Shown piece after piece: positions 1-5,676 of a stretch of DNA of 12,319 nucleotides. Below the pieces are notes generated by a model that made no database searches, was not told the origin of the DNA, and worked only from the letters and a program-made list of their open reading frames with translations. This DNA is from JAICJR01 sp036491015 (GTDB lineage: Bacteria; Actinomycetota; Thermoleophilia; Solirubrobacterales; Thermoleophilaceae). Position 1 is the first letter of the stretch, and each line of letters begins with the position of its first letter. The stretch spans positions 1-12,319 of the forward strand of contig DASXCV010000202.1 in the NCBI GenBank assembly GCA_036491015.1, read 5' to 3'. The translations under genes and the position numbers were made by a program.

Positions 1-251
1 ATCGTCACTTCGTCGCCATCCTCCACCGGCGTCTCGAGGCCATCCAGGAAGCGGATGTCCTCGCCCTCCACGTACACGTTCACGAAGCGGCGCAGGTCGC
101 CGTCCTCGGCGATGCGCTCGCGCAACCCGTCGAAGCGCTCGTAGAGCCCGTCGAGCACCTCGCCGACGGTGGACGCGTCCTCGACCGAGGTCTCTGCCTC
201 GCCGCCAGTGACGCTGCGCAGCTGGGTTGGGATCTTGACCGTGACGGGCAT
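1..251 (-). CDS. CysO/MoaD/ThiS-family sulfur carrier protein (3' end outside window)
   Basis: Ubiquitin-like sulfur carriers end in Gly-Gly, are adenylated by an E1-like enzyme and carry sulfur as a C-terminal thiocarboxylate. In mycobacteria CysO passes it to CysM for cysteine synthesis. The reading frame opens at an ATG (251) and gives 83 residues before the window edge. It starts MPVTVKIPTQLR and later has RRFVNVYVEGEDIRF (residues 54-68) and a DGDEVT turn (78-83). This pattern matches what I remember of CysO (RFVNIYV..EDVRF..DGD.VTI) better than generic MoaD. The C-terminal Gly-Gly lies beyond the edge and cannot be checked. It begins 37 bases after the SseB gene and two genes after the threonine-synthase-like enzyme, which supports a role as that enzyme's sulfur donor. 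No strong ribosome binding site is visible; a possible promoter lies just upstream. Molybdopterin-synthase small subunit is the main alternative. Confidence 0.85.
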   Translation of the reverse strand, partial: MPVTVKIPTQLRSVTGGEAETSVEDASTVGEVLDGLYERFDGLRERIAEDGDLRRFVNVYVEGEDIRFLDGLETPVEDGDEVT

Positions 252-261
252 CGGGCCGCGT

Positions 262-292
262 ATCTTAGACAGGGCCGTGGGCCGCGCGTCAA
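262..292 (-). promoter_or_regulatory. possible promoter for the sulfur-carrier gene
   Basis: On the minus strand TTGACG (287-292, overlapping the sseB stop codon) is followed after 19 bases by TAAGAT (262-267). The -35 matches the sigma-70 consensus in five of six positions and the -10 in four of six, but the spacer is long. Transcription would begin only a few bases before the ATG at 251, giving an almost leaderless mRNA, which fits the lack of a ribosome binding site. This is inference from pattern only. Confidence 0.3.
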
Positions 293-1029
293 GTGGCCGA
301 TTCGTCGTCGCCGGCGGCCACGTAGAAGGGCTCGTCGCGCTCGCGCATGTAGCCCGCGATCGGCTCGTCCCCATCCTCCCGCACCGGGATGAACGCCACC
401 GGCCGGTCGAACTCCACCTGCTCACCCGAGCGCGCGAGCACGCGCTGGAACAGGTCGCGCTCGTCCGCGCCCGGCTCGAGCTCCAGCCCGATGGCGAGCT
501 GAGGCTCGAAGCTCACCCGCGGGTCGAGGACCTGCGCGCGGAAGGCGCGCCGCACGCCCGGCTCGGAGCGCAGCACGTCCGCCAGATCGGCGAGCGCCCC
601 GCTCGGCTCGTCCGCGGGCTCGCCCACCAGGATCTCCGCCTCGGCGGCGCCTGAGGCCTCCGCGGCCAGCCTCACCTCGGGGAGCTCGGCCACGAAGCCG
701 CGCTCCGTGCCTGGATTCACGGCCACGGACACGCCCTCCGGCCAGCCATCGGCGAGGTCGGACAGCCGGATCGCCACGTAGTCGGCGCCCTCGGGCAGCG
801 CCTCCGCCAGCCGCTCGGGCGAGGTGTAGACCGGCAGGTAGAGCTTGCCCTCTTCGTCCTCGATGGTCGTGAGGTTGAGGGCATCCGGGTCGTCGCCGTC
901 CTCGGCCTTCGAGATCAGCACCGCCGAGGTCCACAGCAGCGACAGCACCCGCTGCGCGTCGCCGCCGTCCTCGAGCACCTCGGCGATCGCTACCTCGAGC
1001 GCGTTGGCAGCGTCCGGCTCGCCGGTCAT
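289..1029 (-). CDS. SseB-family protein (N- and C-terminal SseB domains)
   Basis: A 246-residue acidic protein without signal peptide or membrane segment, so probably cytoplasmic. Residues about 14-122 resemble the SseB N-terminal domain: a helical start, then LLWTSAVLIS, LPVYTSPERL and a GVSVAVNPG segment. Residues about 130-236 resemble the SseB C-terminal domain: a helix-rich stretch ending in RAQVLDP, LAIGLELEPG and a FIPVREDG strand. E. coli SseB was named for enhanced serine sensitivity; its biochemical role is not established. The ATG at 1029 is preceded by a GGCGGCGGG run that could act weakly in ribosome binding. The gene lies 154 bases after the threonine-synthase-like gene and 37 bases before the sulfur-carrier gene on the same strand. 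A link to serine or sulfur amino-acid metabolism is suggestive but unproven. Family assignment is from remembered sequence pattern. Confidence 0.75.
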   Translation of the reverse strand: MTGEPDAANALEVAIAEVLEDGGDAQRVLSLLWTSAVLISKAEDGDDPDALNLTTIEDEEGKLYLPVYTSPERLAEALPEGADYVAIRLSDLADGWPEGVSVAVNPGTERGFVAELPEVRLAAEASGAAEAEILVGEPADEPSGALADLADVLRSEPGVRRAFRAQVLDPRVSFEPQLAIGLELEPGADERDLFQRVLARSGEQVEFDRPVAFIPVREDGDEPIAGYMRERDEPFYVAAGDDESAT

Positions 1030-1093
1030 CCCGCCGCCGCGCGATCGCGCCCGTAGGCGAGGGCGAGGGTGACCGTGATCGTTCCGCGTGCCA

Positions 1094-1163
1094 TGACCGT
1101 AGCTCCCGTCCGTGCGAGCTCTGCTCGCGATCCAGACGGTCAGGTACCCGGGTCAAAACCCGG
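1094..1163 (-). other. structured intergenic element between threonine-synthase-like gene and sseB
   Basis: The 154-base gap holds two structures. TGACCGT (1094-1100) pairs with ACGGTCA (1136-1142) over seven bases and encloses a perfect hairpin, GCGAGC (1114-1119) with GCTCGC (1123-1128). Beside it CCGGGT (1148-1153) pairs with ACCCGG (1158-1163) around a four-base loop, about 20 bases after the upstream gene's stop codon. Neither is followed by a T-run, so an intrinsic terminator is not clear. They may mark the end of the SAM-controlled transcript, a processing site or a regulator of sseB. The pairings are directly visible; the role is inference. Confidence 0.4.
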
Positions 1164-1183
1164 CGGAACTTGTTAAAGCGGAA

Positions 1184-2428
1184 TCAGCGGCGGCTGGTCA
1201 GCGCGGCTGCCTCGATCGCCTCGAAGGCGTCCGTCGACGGATCGATCTCGTGCACCTCGAAGGTGTCGCGCACAGCGTCAAGCGTCTTCAGGCCCTCGCC
1301 CGTGATCACGAGCACCACGCGCTCGTCGCGGTCGATCTCGCCGCGCTCGGCGAGCTTGCGCAGCACCGCCGTGGTCGTGCCGCCGGCCGTCTCGGTGAAG
1401 ACGCCGGTGGTCTCGGCCAGCAGGCGGATGCCGTCGCGGATCTCCTCGTCGGTCACGGACTCCACCGAGCCGCCGCTCTTGCGGGCGAGCTCCAGCGCGT
1501 AGGGGCCGTCGGCGGGGTTGCCGATCGCGAGCGACTTGGCGATGCCCGTCGGCTTCACCGGCTTGCAGATGTCCCAGCCCTCCTCGAAGGCGGTCGCGAC
1601 GGGCGCGCAGCCCGCGCCCTGGGCGCCGTTGAACACCGGCTGCTTGTCGGCGTCGGCGATCAGCCCGACCTCCTGCCACTCCTGGAAGCCGCGCGCGATC
1701 TTGGTGAAGAGCGAGCCGGAGGCGATCGGCACCACCACGCGGTCGGGCAGCGTGAAGGCCAACTGCTCGGCGATCTCGTAGCCGAGCGTCTTCGACCCTT
1801 CCGCGTAGTAGGGGCGCACGTTCACGTTCACGAACGCCCAGTTCTCGCGCTCGGCGGCCAGCTCCATGCAGAGCCGGTTCACGTCGTCGTAGGAGCCGTG
1901 CACCTTCACGAGCGTCGTGCCGTAGACGCCGGTGGCGAGCACCTTCTGCTCTTCGAGGTCGGACGGGATGAAGACGAACGACTTGAGGCCGTTCGCCGCC
2001 GCGTGGGCCGCCACCGCGTTGGCGAGGTTGCCCGTGGACGGGCACGCCACGATCTCGAAGCCGAGCTCGCGCGCCTTGGCGAGCGCGACCGTGACCACGC
2101 GGTCCTTGAAGGAGTGCGTGGGGTTGGCGGCGTCGTTCTTCACGTACACCTCGCGCAGCCCGAGCCACTCGGCCAGACGGTCGGCCTTGAGCAGCGGCGT
2201 GGTGCCGGTGGTGAGCGGCGCCGGCGGCCGCGTCTCGAACGGCAGGAAGTCGGAATAGCGCCAGATCGAGCGCGGTCCGGCCTGGATCTTGCGGCGCGCG
2301 CCCTCCGGGTCGAGCTCCGAGTAGTCGTACTTGACCTCGAGCGGACCGAAGCAGCGGTCGCACACGTAGCGTGCGTCTAGCGGGTACTGCGCATGGCATT
2401 CCTTGCACTGGAGCGCCTCAACGGGCAT
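1184..2428 (-). CDS. thrC: zinc-ribbon threonine-synthase-like PLP enzyme, SAM-riboswitch controlled
   Basis: Threonine synthase converts O-phosphohomoserine to threonine with PLP. The 414-residue protein starts with a zinc ribbon (CxxC at Cys8/Cys11 and Cys23/Cys26). A fold-type II PLP core follows: NPTHSFKDR with the probable Schiff-base Lys108, substrate-binding PSTGNLANA (130-138), a SGSLFTK phosphate-loop-like segment (237-243), and ETAGGTTTAV (346-355). Length fits the ribbon-bearing class. The ATG at 2428 is set by a good ribosome binding site, GAAGGGAG (2437-2444). Two features argue for a sulfur role: its mRNA begins with a SAM-I riboswitch, a device normally found on methionine and sulfur genes, and a CysO-like sulfur carrier follows two genes on. 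It might therefore be a homocysteine- or cysteine-forming enzyme that takes sulfur from the carrier, or an ordinary threonine synthase shut down by SAM. The gene symbol follows the family, not proven function. Confidence 0.88.
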   Translation of the reverse strand: MPVEALQCKECHAQYPLDARYVCDRCFGPLEVKYDYSELDPEGARRKIQAGPRSIWRYSDFLPFETRPPAPLTTGTTPLLKADRLAEWLGLREVYVKNDAANPTHSFKDRVVTVALAKARELGFEIVACPSTGNLANAVAAHAAANGLKSFVFIPSDLEEQKVLATGVYGTTLVKVHGSYDDVNRLCMELAAERENWAFVNVNVRPYYAEGSKTLGYEIAEQLAFTLPDRVVVPIASGSLFTKIARGFQEWQEVGLIADADKQPVFNGAQGAGCAPVATAFEEGWDICKPVKPTGIAKSLAIGNPADGPYALELARKSGGSVESVTDEEIRDGIRLLAETTGVFTETAGGTTTAVLRKLAERGEIDRDERVVLVITGEGLKTLDAVRDTFEVHEIDPSTDAFEAIEAAALTSRR

Positions 2429-2436
2429 TGGAAATG

Positions 2437-2444
2437 CTCCCTTC
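2437..2444 (-). promoter_or_regulatory. ribosome binding site of the threonine-synthase-like gene
   Basis: GAAGGGAG on the minus strand, about eight bases before the ATG at 2428, is the clearest Shine-Dalgarno sequence in this cluster and fixes the start. Its GGGAGC part (2436-2441) is exactly complementary to GCTCCC at 2489-2494 in the riboswitch expression platform, so it could be hidden when that segment is free. Confidence 0.75.
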
Positions 2445-2451
2445 TATGTCG

Positions 2452-2488
2452 AAAACCTCCGCCGCTTTCGCTGTGACGGAGGCTTTTT
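2452..2488 (-). terminator. terminator-like hairpin in the riboswitch expression platform
   Basis: CCTCCG (2477-2482 on the minus strand) pairs with CGGAGG (2456-2461), with a GCGAAAGC stem and GNRA tetraloop at its tip. It is preceded by AAAAA and followed by TTTT on the minus strand, the layout of an intrinsic terminator. It lies between the SAM aptamer and the start codon, so it could be the off state of the riboswitch. Only four Ts follow, so it may instead simply bring the anti-Shine-Dalgarno segment next to the ribosome binding site. The plus strand also reads CTTTTT after the stem, but no plus-strand gene precedes it here. Confidence 0.5.
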
Positions 2489-2502
2489 GGGAGCGCCCCA
2501 GT

Positions 2503-2624
2503 CACATCTCCCGGACCTCTTGATGGAGTCCGATGGAATTGGCACCGTTCTTGTCGCGACCGTGGCCGCTTCAAGTGGTTGCCGGGGTTTCTTAGGGCCA
2601 TATCCCTCCACCCCTCTAGATGCG
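2503..2624 (-). ncRNA. SAM-I (S-box) riboswitch aptamer
   Basis: On the minus strand the 122-base element carries the S-box conserved core in order: AGAGGGGTGGAGGGA, GGCCC, GAAACCCCGGCAACC, and GGTGCCAATTCC, followed by a GGAC...GTCC arm. The ends close as helix P1: CGCATCT (2618-2624) pairs with AGATGTG (2503-2509), seven pairs with one G-U. S-adenosylmethionine binding to this aptamer stabilises P1 and normally turns off downstream methionine or sulfur genes. Here the downstream gene is the threonine-synthase-like enzyme, whose ATG lies 75 bases beyond the aptamer. Recognition rests on directly visible core sequences and matching P1 strands, so confidence is high. Confidence 0.95.
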
Positions 2625-2646
2625 AACGGCTATGTCTGAGCCGCGA

Positions 2647-2676
2647 AGAATAACGGCTCCGCGGCCATACGTCGAA
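2647..2676 (-). promoter_or_regulatory. possible promoter for the SAM-riboswitch transcript
   Basis: On the minus strand TATTCT (2647-2652) lies 18 bases after TTCGAC (2671-2676). Transcription would begin near 2640, about 16 bases before the aptamer, which is a sensible position. The -35 match is poor. A six-base inverted repeat GAGCCG/CGGCTC (2638-2643 and 2654-2659) brackets the -10 and could be an operator or just part of the 5' leader. Confidence 0.3.
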
Positions 2677-2757
2677 CCACTTGCCGCGGGCGGAATCGCC
2701 CGGGCACCCCAGGTAATCGGCCGCGAAAGTAGAATCACGAATGAGGTGAGCACGAAC

Positions 2758-2865
2758 ATGTTGGACGACCCACTCAGACGCAATGCCGAACCTCCCGAAG
2801 CCACGCCTGCGCCGCGGTGCCCGGACACGGGTCGATTCGTACGCCTCCACACAAGCTCCGCCTGA
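2758..2865 (+). CDS. short leader-type reading frame overlapping the corA start
   Basis: An ATG at 2758 lies seven bases after AGGTGAG (2744-2750), the best ribosome binding site in this intergenic region. A -10-like TAGAAT (2730-2735) lies just upstream, without a convincing -35. The frame runs 35 codons to a TGA at 2863-2865. It therefore covers the first 83 bases of corA in another frame. The peptide is acidic and proline-rich near its start: MLDDPLRRNAEPPEATPAPR. Enterobacterial corA and mgtA mRNAs carry leader peptides (CorL, MgtL), and acidic/proline-rich nascent chains can destabilise ribosomes at low magnesium, so a magnesium-sensing leader is conceivable. Alternatives are a chance frame, or a true corA start here with a frameshift in the sequence. 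Existence of the frame and binding site is seen; function is inference. Confidence 0.35.
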   Translation: MLDDPLRRNAEPPEATPAPRCPDTGRFVRLHTSSA

Positions 2866-3781
2866 GCCCAACGTCGAGATCGTCGAGCACGACGGTCTGC
2901 GCTGGATCAACATCGAGCGCCCCGGAACCCTCGATCGCGCCTGGCTGGAGGAGCACTTCGAGTTCCACGCGCTCGACTACGAGGACGTCGTCTCCCGCAA
3001 CCAGCGGCCGAAGATCGACGAGTACGAGAACTACCTGTTCATCGTGCTCCACTTCCCCGTGTTCGACAAGAACGTGGGGCGGCTCAACGCCGGCGAGCTC
3101 GACATGTTCGTCGGCCCCGACTACCTGATCACGATCCCGAACGTGCCGCTGCAGCCGGTCGAGTACCTGTTCGAGAGCTGCCGCGCGTCGGAGGACCTGC
3201 GCTCGCAGCTGTTCTCGAACGGGCCGGGCTACCTGCTCTACAAGGTCGTCGACGACAGCTTCGACTACTGCTTCCCGATGCTGCGCAAGGTGGGCAACAA
3301 GCTCGACCGCCTCGAGGAGGACATCTTCGAGGGCGGCGCCGAGGAGGTCGTGCGCGACATCTCGAACGCCAAGCAGGAGATCATCAACTTCCGCAAGATC
3401 ATCCGGCCGCAGCGCAGCGTGCTGCGCGACCTCGAGCGCACGAAGCAGCGCTACCTCGCCGCGGACCTCGAGATCTACTTCGACGACATCGTCGACGCGT
3501 CCGAGCGCATCTGGGACATGCTCGAGAACTACAAGGAAGTGGTGGAGGCGCTCGAGGACACGAACGAGTCCGTGATCACGCACCGTCTGAACAACCTGCT
3601 GCGCGTGCTCACCTCGGTGTCCGTGATCCTGCTGCCGCTGACGCTGATCGCCTCGATCTGGGGAATGAACGTGCGCGTGCCGGGCGAGCAGTCGATCACC
3701 GGCTTCTGGATCATCATCGGCGTGATGCTGGTGGCGCTCGTGGGCCTCGTCACGATCTTCCGAAAGCGCGGCTGGCTGTAG
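2783..3781 (+). CDS. corA: CorA-family magnesium/divalent cation transporter
   Basis: CorA forms a pentameric inner-membrane channel for Mg2+, sometimes Co2+, Ni2+ or Zn2+. The 332-residue protein has the expected layout: a soluble N-terminal region (about 31-250, beginning VEIVEHDGLRWINIERP), a long helical stalk ending near residue 270, and a first membrane helix at about 275-293. The signature Gly-Met-Asn follows at 294-296, then a second membrane helix at about 307-326 and a basic FRKRGWL tail that stays in the cytoplasm. Length is typical. The start at 2783 is the only ATG in frame after the stop at 2747-2749, but no ribosome binding site precedes it, and a short overlapping reading frame at 2758 has one. 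Translation may be coupled to that frame. It is divergent from the SAM-controlled cluster and 33 bases before the HIT gene. Family call is secure; ion preference is not. Confidence 0.95.
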   Translation: MPNLPKPRLRRGARTRVDSYASTQAPPEPNVEIVEHDGLRWINIERPGTLDRAWLEEHFEFHALDYEDVVSRNQRPKIDEYENYLFIVLHFPVFDKNVGRLNAGELDMFVGPDYLITIPNVPLQPVEYLFESCRASEDLRSQLFSNGPGYLLYKVVDDSFDYCFPMLRKVGNKLDRLEEDIFEGGAEEVVRDISNAKQEIINFRKIIRPQRSVLRDLERTKQRYLAADLEIYFDDIVDASERIWDMLENYKEVVEALEDTNESVITHRLNNLLRVLTSVSVILLPLTLIASIWGMNVRVPGEQSITGFWIIIGVMLVALVGLVTIFRKRGWL

Positions 3782-3814
3782 GCCCGGGCTGCGCCCGCTA
3801 GCCTCCGCGCGGCA

Positions 3815-4303
3815 ATGGCGGAGCAGCGGCTGTGGGCGCCCTGGCGCCTCGAGTACATAAAGGGACCAAAGGACGGCGAGTGCATCTTCTGCGCGGCCGA
3901 GGCGCTCGGCGATGACGAGACGGCCTACATCGTCCACCGCGGCGAGCACTGCTTCGTGATCCTCAACGCGTACCCCTACAACAACGGGCACGTGATGGTC
4001 GCGCCCTACGCACACGAGCCGTCCATCGAGCCGCTTGACGAGGCCACGCTCACCGAGATGATGGTGCTGGCGCGGCGCTCGATCGGCGTCCTGCGCGACG
4101 AGTACGTTCCCGAGGGCTTCAACATCGGCATCAACCAGGGCAAGATCGCGGGCGCCGGAGTGGAGGATCACGCGCACCTGCACGTGGTGCCGCGCTGGGG
4201 CGCCGACACCAACTTCATGCCTGTGGTGGGCGGCACACGCGTGCTCCCGCAGGTGCTCTCCGACAGCTGGAAGGCGCTCAGCGCGAGGTTCGAGAACGAA
4301 TGA
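3815..4303 (+). CDS. HIT-family protein, Ap4A phosphorylase/hydrolase-like
   Basis: HIT proteins act on nucleoside phosphoramidates, dinucleoside polyphosphates and similar adenylylated compounds through a nucleotidyl-histidine intermediate. The 162-residue protein carries the triad HAHLH (His119, His121, His123; His121 the likely nucleophile) in the context DHAHLHVVPRW, preceded by FNIGINQGKIAGAG (102-115). An N-terminal CIFC (Cys23-Cys26) suggests a bound zinc. The RLWAPWR opening and the NQG..AGAG..DH pattern resemble actinobacterial ATP adenylyltransferase/Ap4A phosphorylase-type HIT proteins, as I recall them. No clear ribosome binding site precedes the ATG. Its last four bases overlap the start of the mutase gene (ATGA), indicating translational coupling and a shared operon. 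Exact substrate is uncertain. Confidence 0.9.
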   Translation: MAEQRLWAPWRLEYIKGPKDGECIFCAAEALGDDETAYIVHRGEHCFVILNAYPYNNGHVMVAPYAHEPSIEPLDEATLTEMMVLARRSIGVLRDEYVPEGFNIGINQGKIAGAGVEDHAHLHVVPRWGADTNFMPVVGGTRVLPQVLSDSWKALSARFENE

Positions 4304-5676
4304 CGACCGTCGACACAGGGATCTTCAAGGCCTATGACGTGCGCGGGCTCTACGGCGAGCAGCTCGGCCCCGACGTGGCCTACGACGTGGGCCGCGCCTT
4401 CGCGCGTGTAATAGCGGACATGGAGGGCGCCCAGCCGAGCGACCTGACGCTGGCCGTCGGGCGCGACATGCGGCTCACGGCACCGGAGATGGCCGCCCGC
4501 TACATCGACGGCATCCGGGACCAGGGCGCCTCGGTGCTCGACGTGGGTCAGGTGGGCACCGAGATGCTCTATTTCACGGTCGGCTCGCGCGAGCTGCCGG
4601 GCGGGCTGATGTGCACCGCCTCGCACAACCCCAAGGCCTACACGGGGGCGAAGATCGTGAAGCGCGGGGCGATCGCGCTCTCGGGCGACTCCGGCATCGG
4701 CGAGATCCGCGACATGGTGGTCGCCGGCGACTTCGGCGACCCGCCGGCCGAGCGCGGCGGCCTCGAGCAGCTGGACATCAGCGCGGACTTCCGCGCGGCC
4801 GCCCTCGAGTTCATCGAGCCCTCGCGCGTGCGCGAGATGACCGTGGTGCTCGACGGCGGCAACGGCATGGCCGGCCCGATGGTCGGTCCCCTGCTCGACC
4901 AGCTGCCGCTCGACCAGGCGCAGACGTACTGGACGCCCGACGGGAACTTCCCGGACCACGAGCCCAACCCGCTGCTGCCCGAGAACCGCACCTTCATCAT
5001 CAAGAAGGTCCTATCCGAGGGCGCCGAGCTCGGCATCGCCTGGGACGGCGACGCGGACCGCTGCTTCTTCATCGACGACACCGGCGAGTTCGTGGACGGC
5101 GACTTCCTCACCGCGCTGCTCGCGCAGTCGATCCTCGAGAAGGAGCCCGGCGCGAAGATCCTCTACGACGTGCGCGCGAGCCGTGCGGTGCGCGACATCG
5201 TGGAGGCCGCGGGCGGCAGCGCGGACGTGAACCGCGTGGGCCACGCCTTCTTCAAGACGCGCATGCGCGACGAAGGCGCCGCCTTCGGTGGCGAGGTTTC
5301 CGGCCACTATTACTTCCGCGACTTCTACTGCGCCGACTCGGGCACGATCCCCGCGCTCTTGATCCTGGAGCTGCTGTCGGTTAAGGAGAAGAGGATGAGC
5401 GAGCTGCTGGCCCCGCTGCGCGACAAGTACTTCATCTCCGGCGAGATCAACTCCGAGGTGGCCGACCAGGACGCCAAGATGCAGGAGCTGGCGGAGCGCT
5501 ACTCGGACGGCGAGGTGAGCTGGCTCGACGGTGTGTCCGTGGACTACGACGACTGGCATTTCAACGTGCGCCCCTCCAACACCGAGCCGCTGCTTCGCCT
5601 CAACCTCGAGTCGCTCGCCTCGCCCGAGGACATGGAGGAGAAGCGCGACGAGGTACTGGCGCTGATCAGATCGTGA
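4300..5676 (+). CDS. manB: phosphomannomutase/phosphoglucomutase
   Basis: Alpha-D-phosphohexomutases interconvert hexose 6-phosphates and 1-phosphates, supplying GDP-mannose and UDP-glucose pathways for polysaccharide and glycan synthesis. The 458-residue protein shows all four active-site elements: the phosphoserine loop TASHNP (Ser108), the metal loop DGDADR (Asp249, Asp251, Asp253), the sugar-binding loop GGEVSGH (330-336) and the phosphate-binding loop RPSNTEP (424-430). The opening FKAYDVRGLYGE is typical of the bifunctional PMM/PGM subgroup. It overlaps the HIT gene by four bases, and the following glycosidase starts at a GTG that shares bases with this gene's TGA stop. That arrangement, and the priming sugar transferase downstream, point to a supply role in surface polysaccharide synthesis. 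Mannose versus glucose preference cannot be read from the sequence. Confidence 0.94.
   Translation: MTTVDTGIFKAYDVRGLYGEQLGPDVAYDVGRAFARVIADMEGAQPSDLTLAVGRDMRLTAPEMAARYIDGIRDQGASVLDVGQVGTEMLYFTVGSRELPGGLMCTASHNPKAYTGAKIVKRGAIALSGDSGIGEIRDMVVAGDFGDPPAERGGLEQLDISADFRAAALEFIEPSRVREMTVVLDGGNGMAGPMVGPLLDQLPLDQAQTYWTPDGNFPDHEPNPLLPENRTFIIKKVLSEGAELGIAWDGDADRCFFIDDTGEFVDGDFLTALLAQSILEKEPGAKILYDVRASRAVRDIVEAAGGSADVNRVGHAFFKTRMRDEGAAFGGEVSGHYYFRDFYCADSGTIPALLILELLSVKEKRMSELLAPLRDKYFISGEINSEVADQDAKMQELAERYSDGEVSWLDGVSVDYDDWHFNVRPSNTEPLLRLNLESLASPEDMEEKRDEVLALIRS

Noticed and set aside
1094..1142. tRNA-like seven-base closing stem between the threonine-synthase-like gene and sseB
   Set aside because: The enclosed segment is far too short for a tRNA and has no anticodon or T-arm arrangement.
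1112..2380. Long open frame (422 codons) on the plus strand opposite the threonine-synthase-like gene
   Set aside because: The protein is low-complexity (Arg, His, Leu, Gly, Val repeats) and mirrors the codon structure of the real gene on the other strand. High GC content makes such frames common.
2456..2640. T-box leader as an explanation for the structured region before the threonine-synthase-like gene
   Set aside because: No T-box AGGGTGG..ACCGCG sequence is present, while the SAM-I core is complete.
2774..4183. Minus-strand frame of 469 codons across corA and the HIT gene
   Set aside because: It has no recognisable motifs and spans two well-supported opposite-strand genes; it is a GC-driven shadow.
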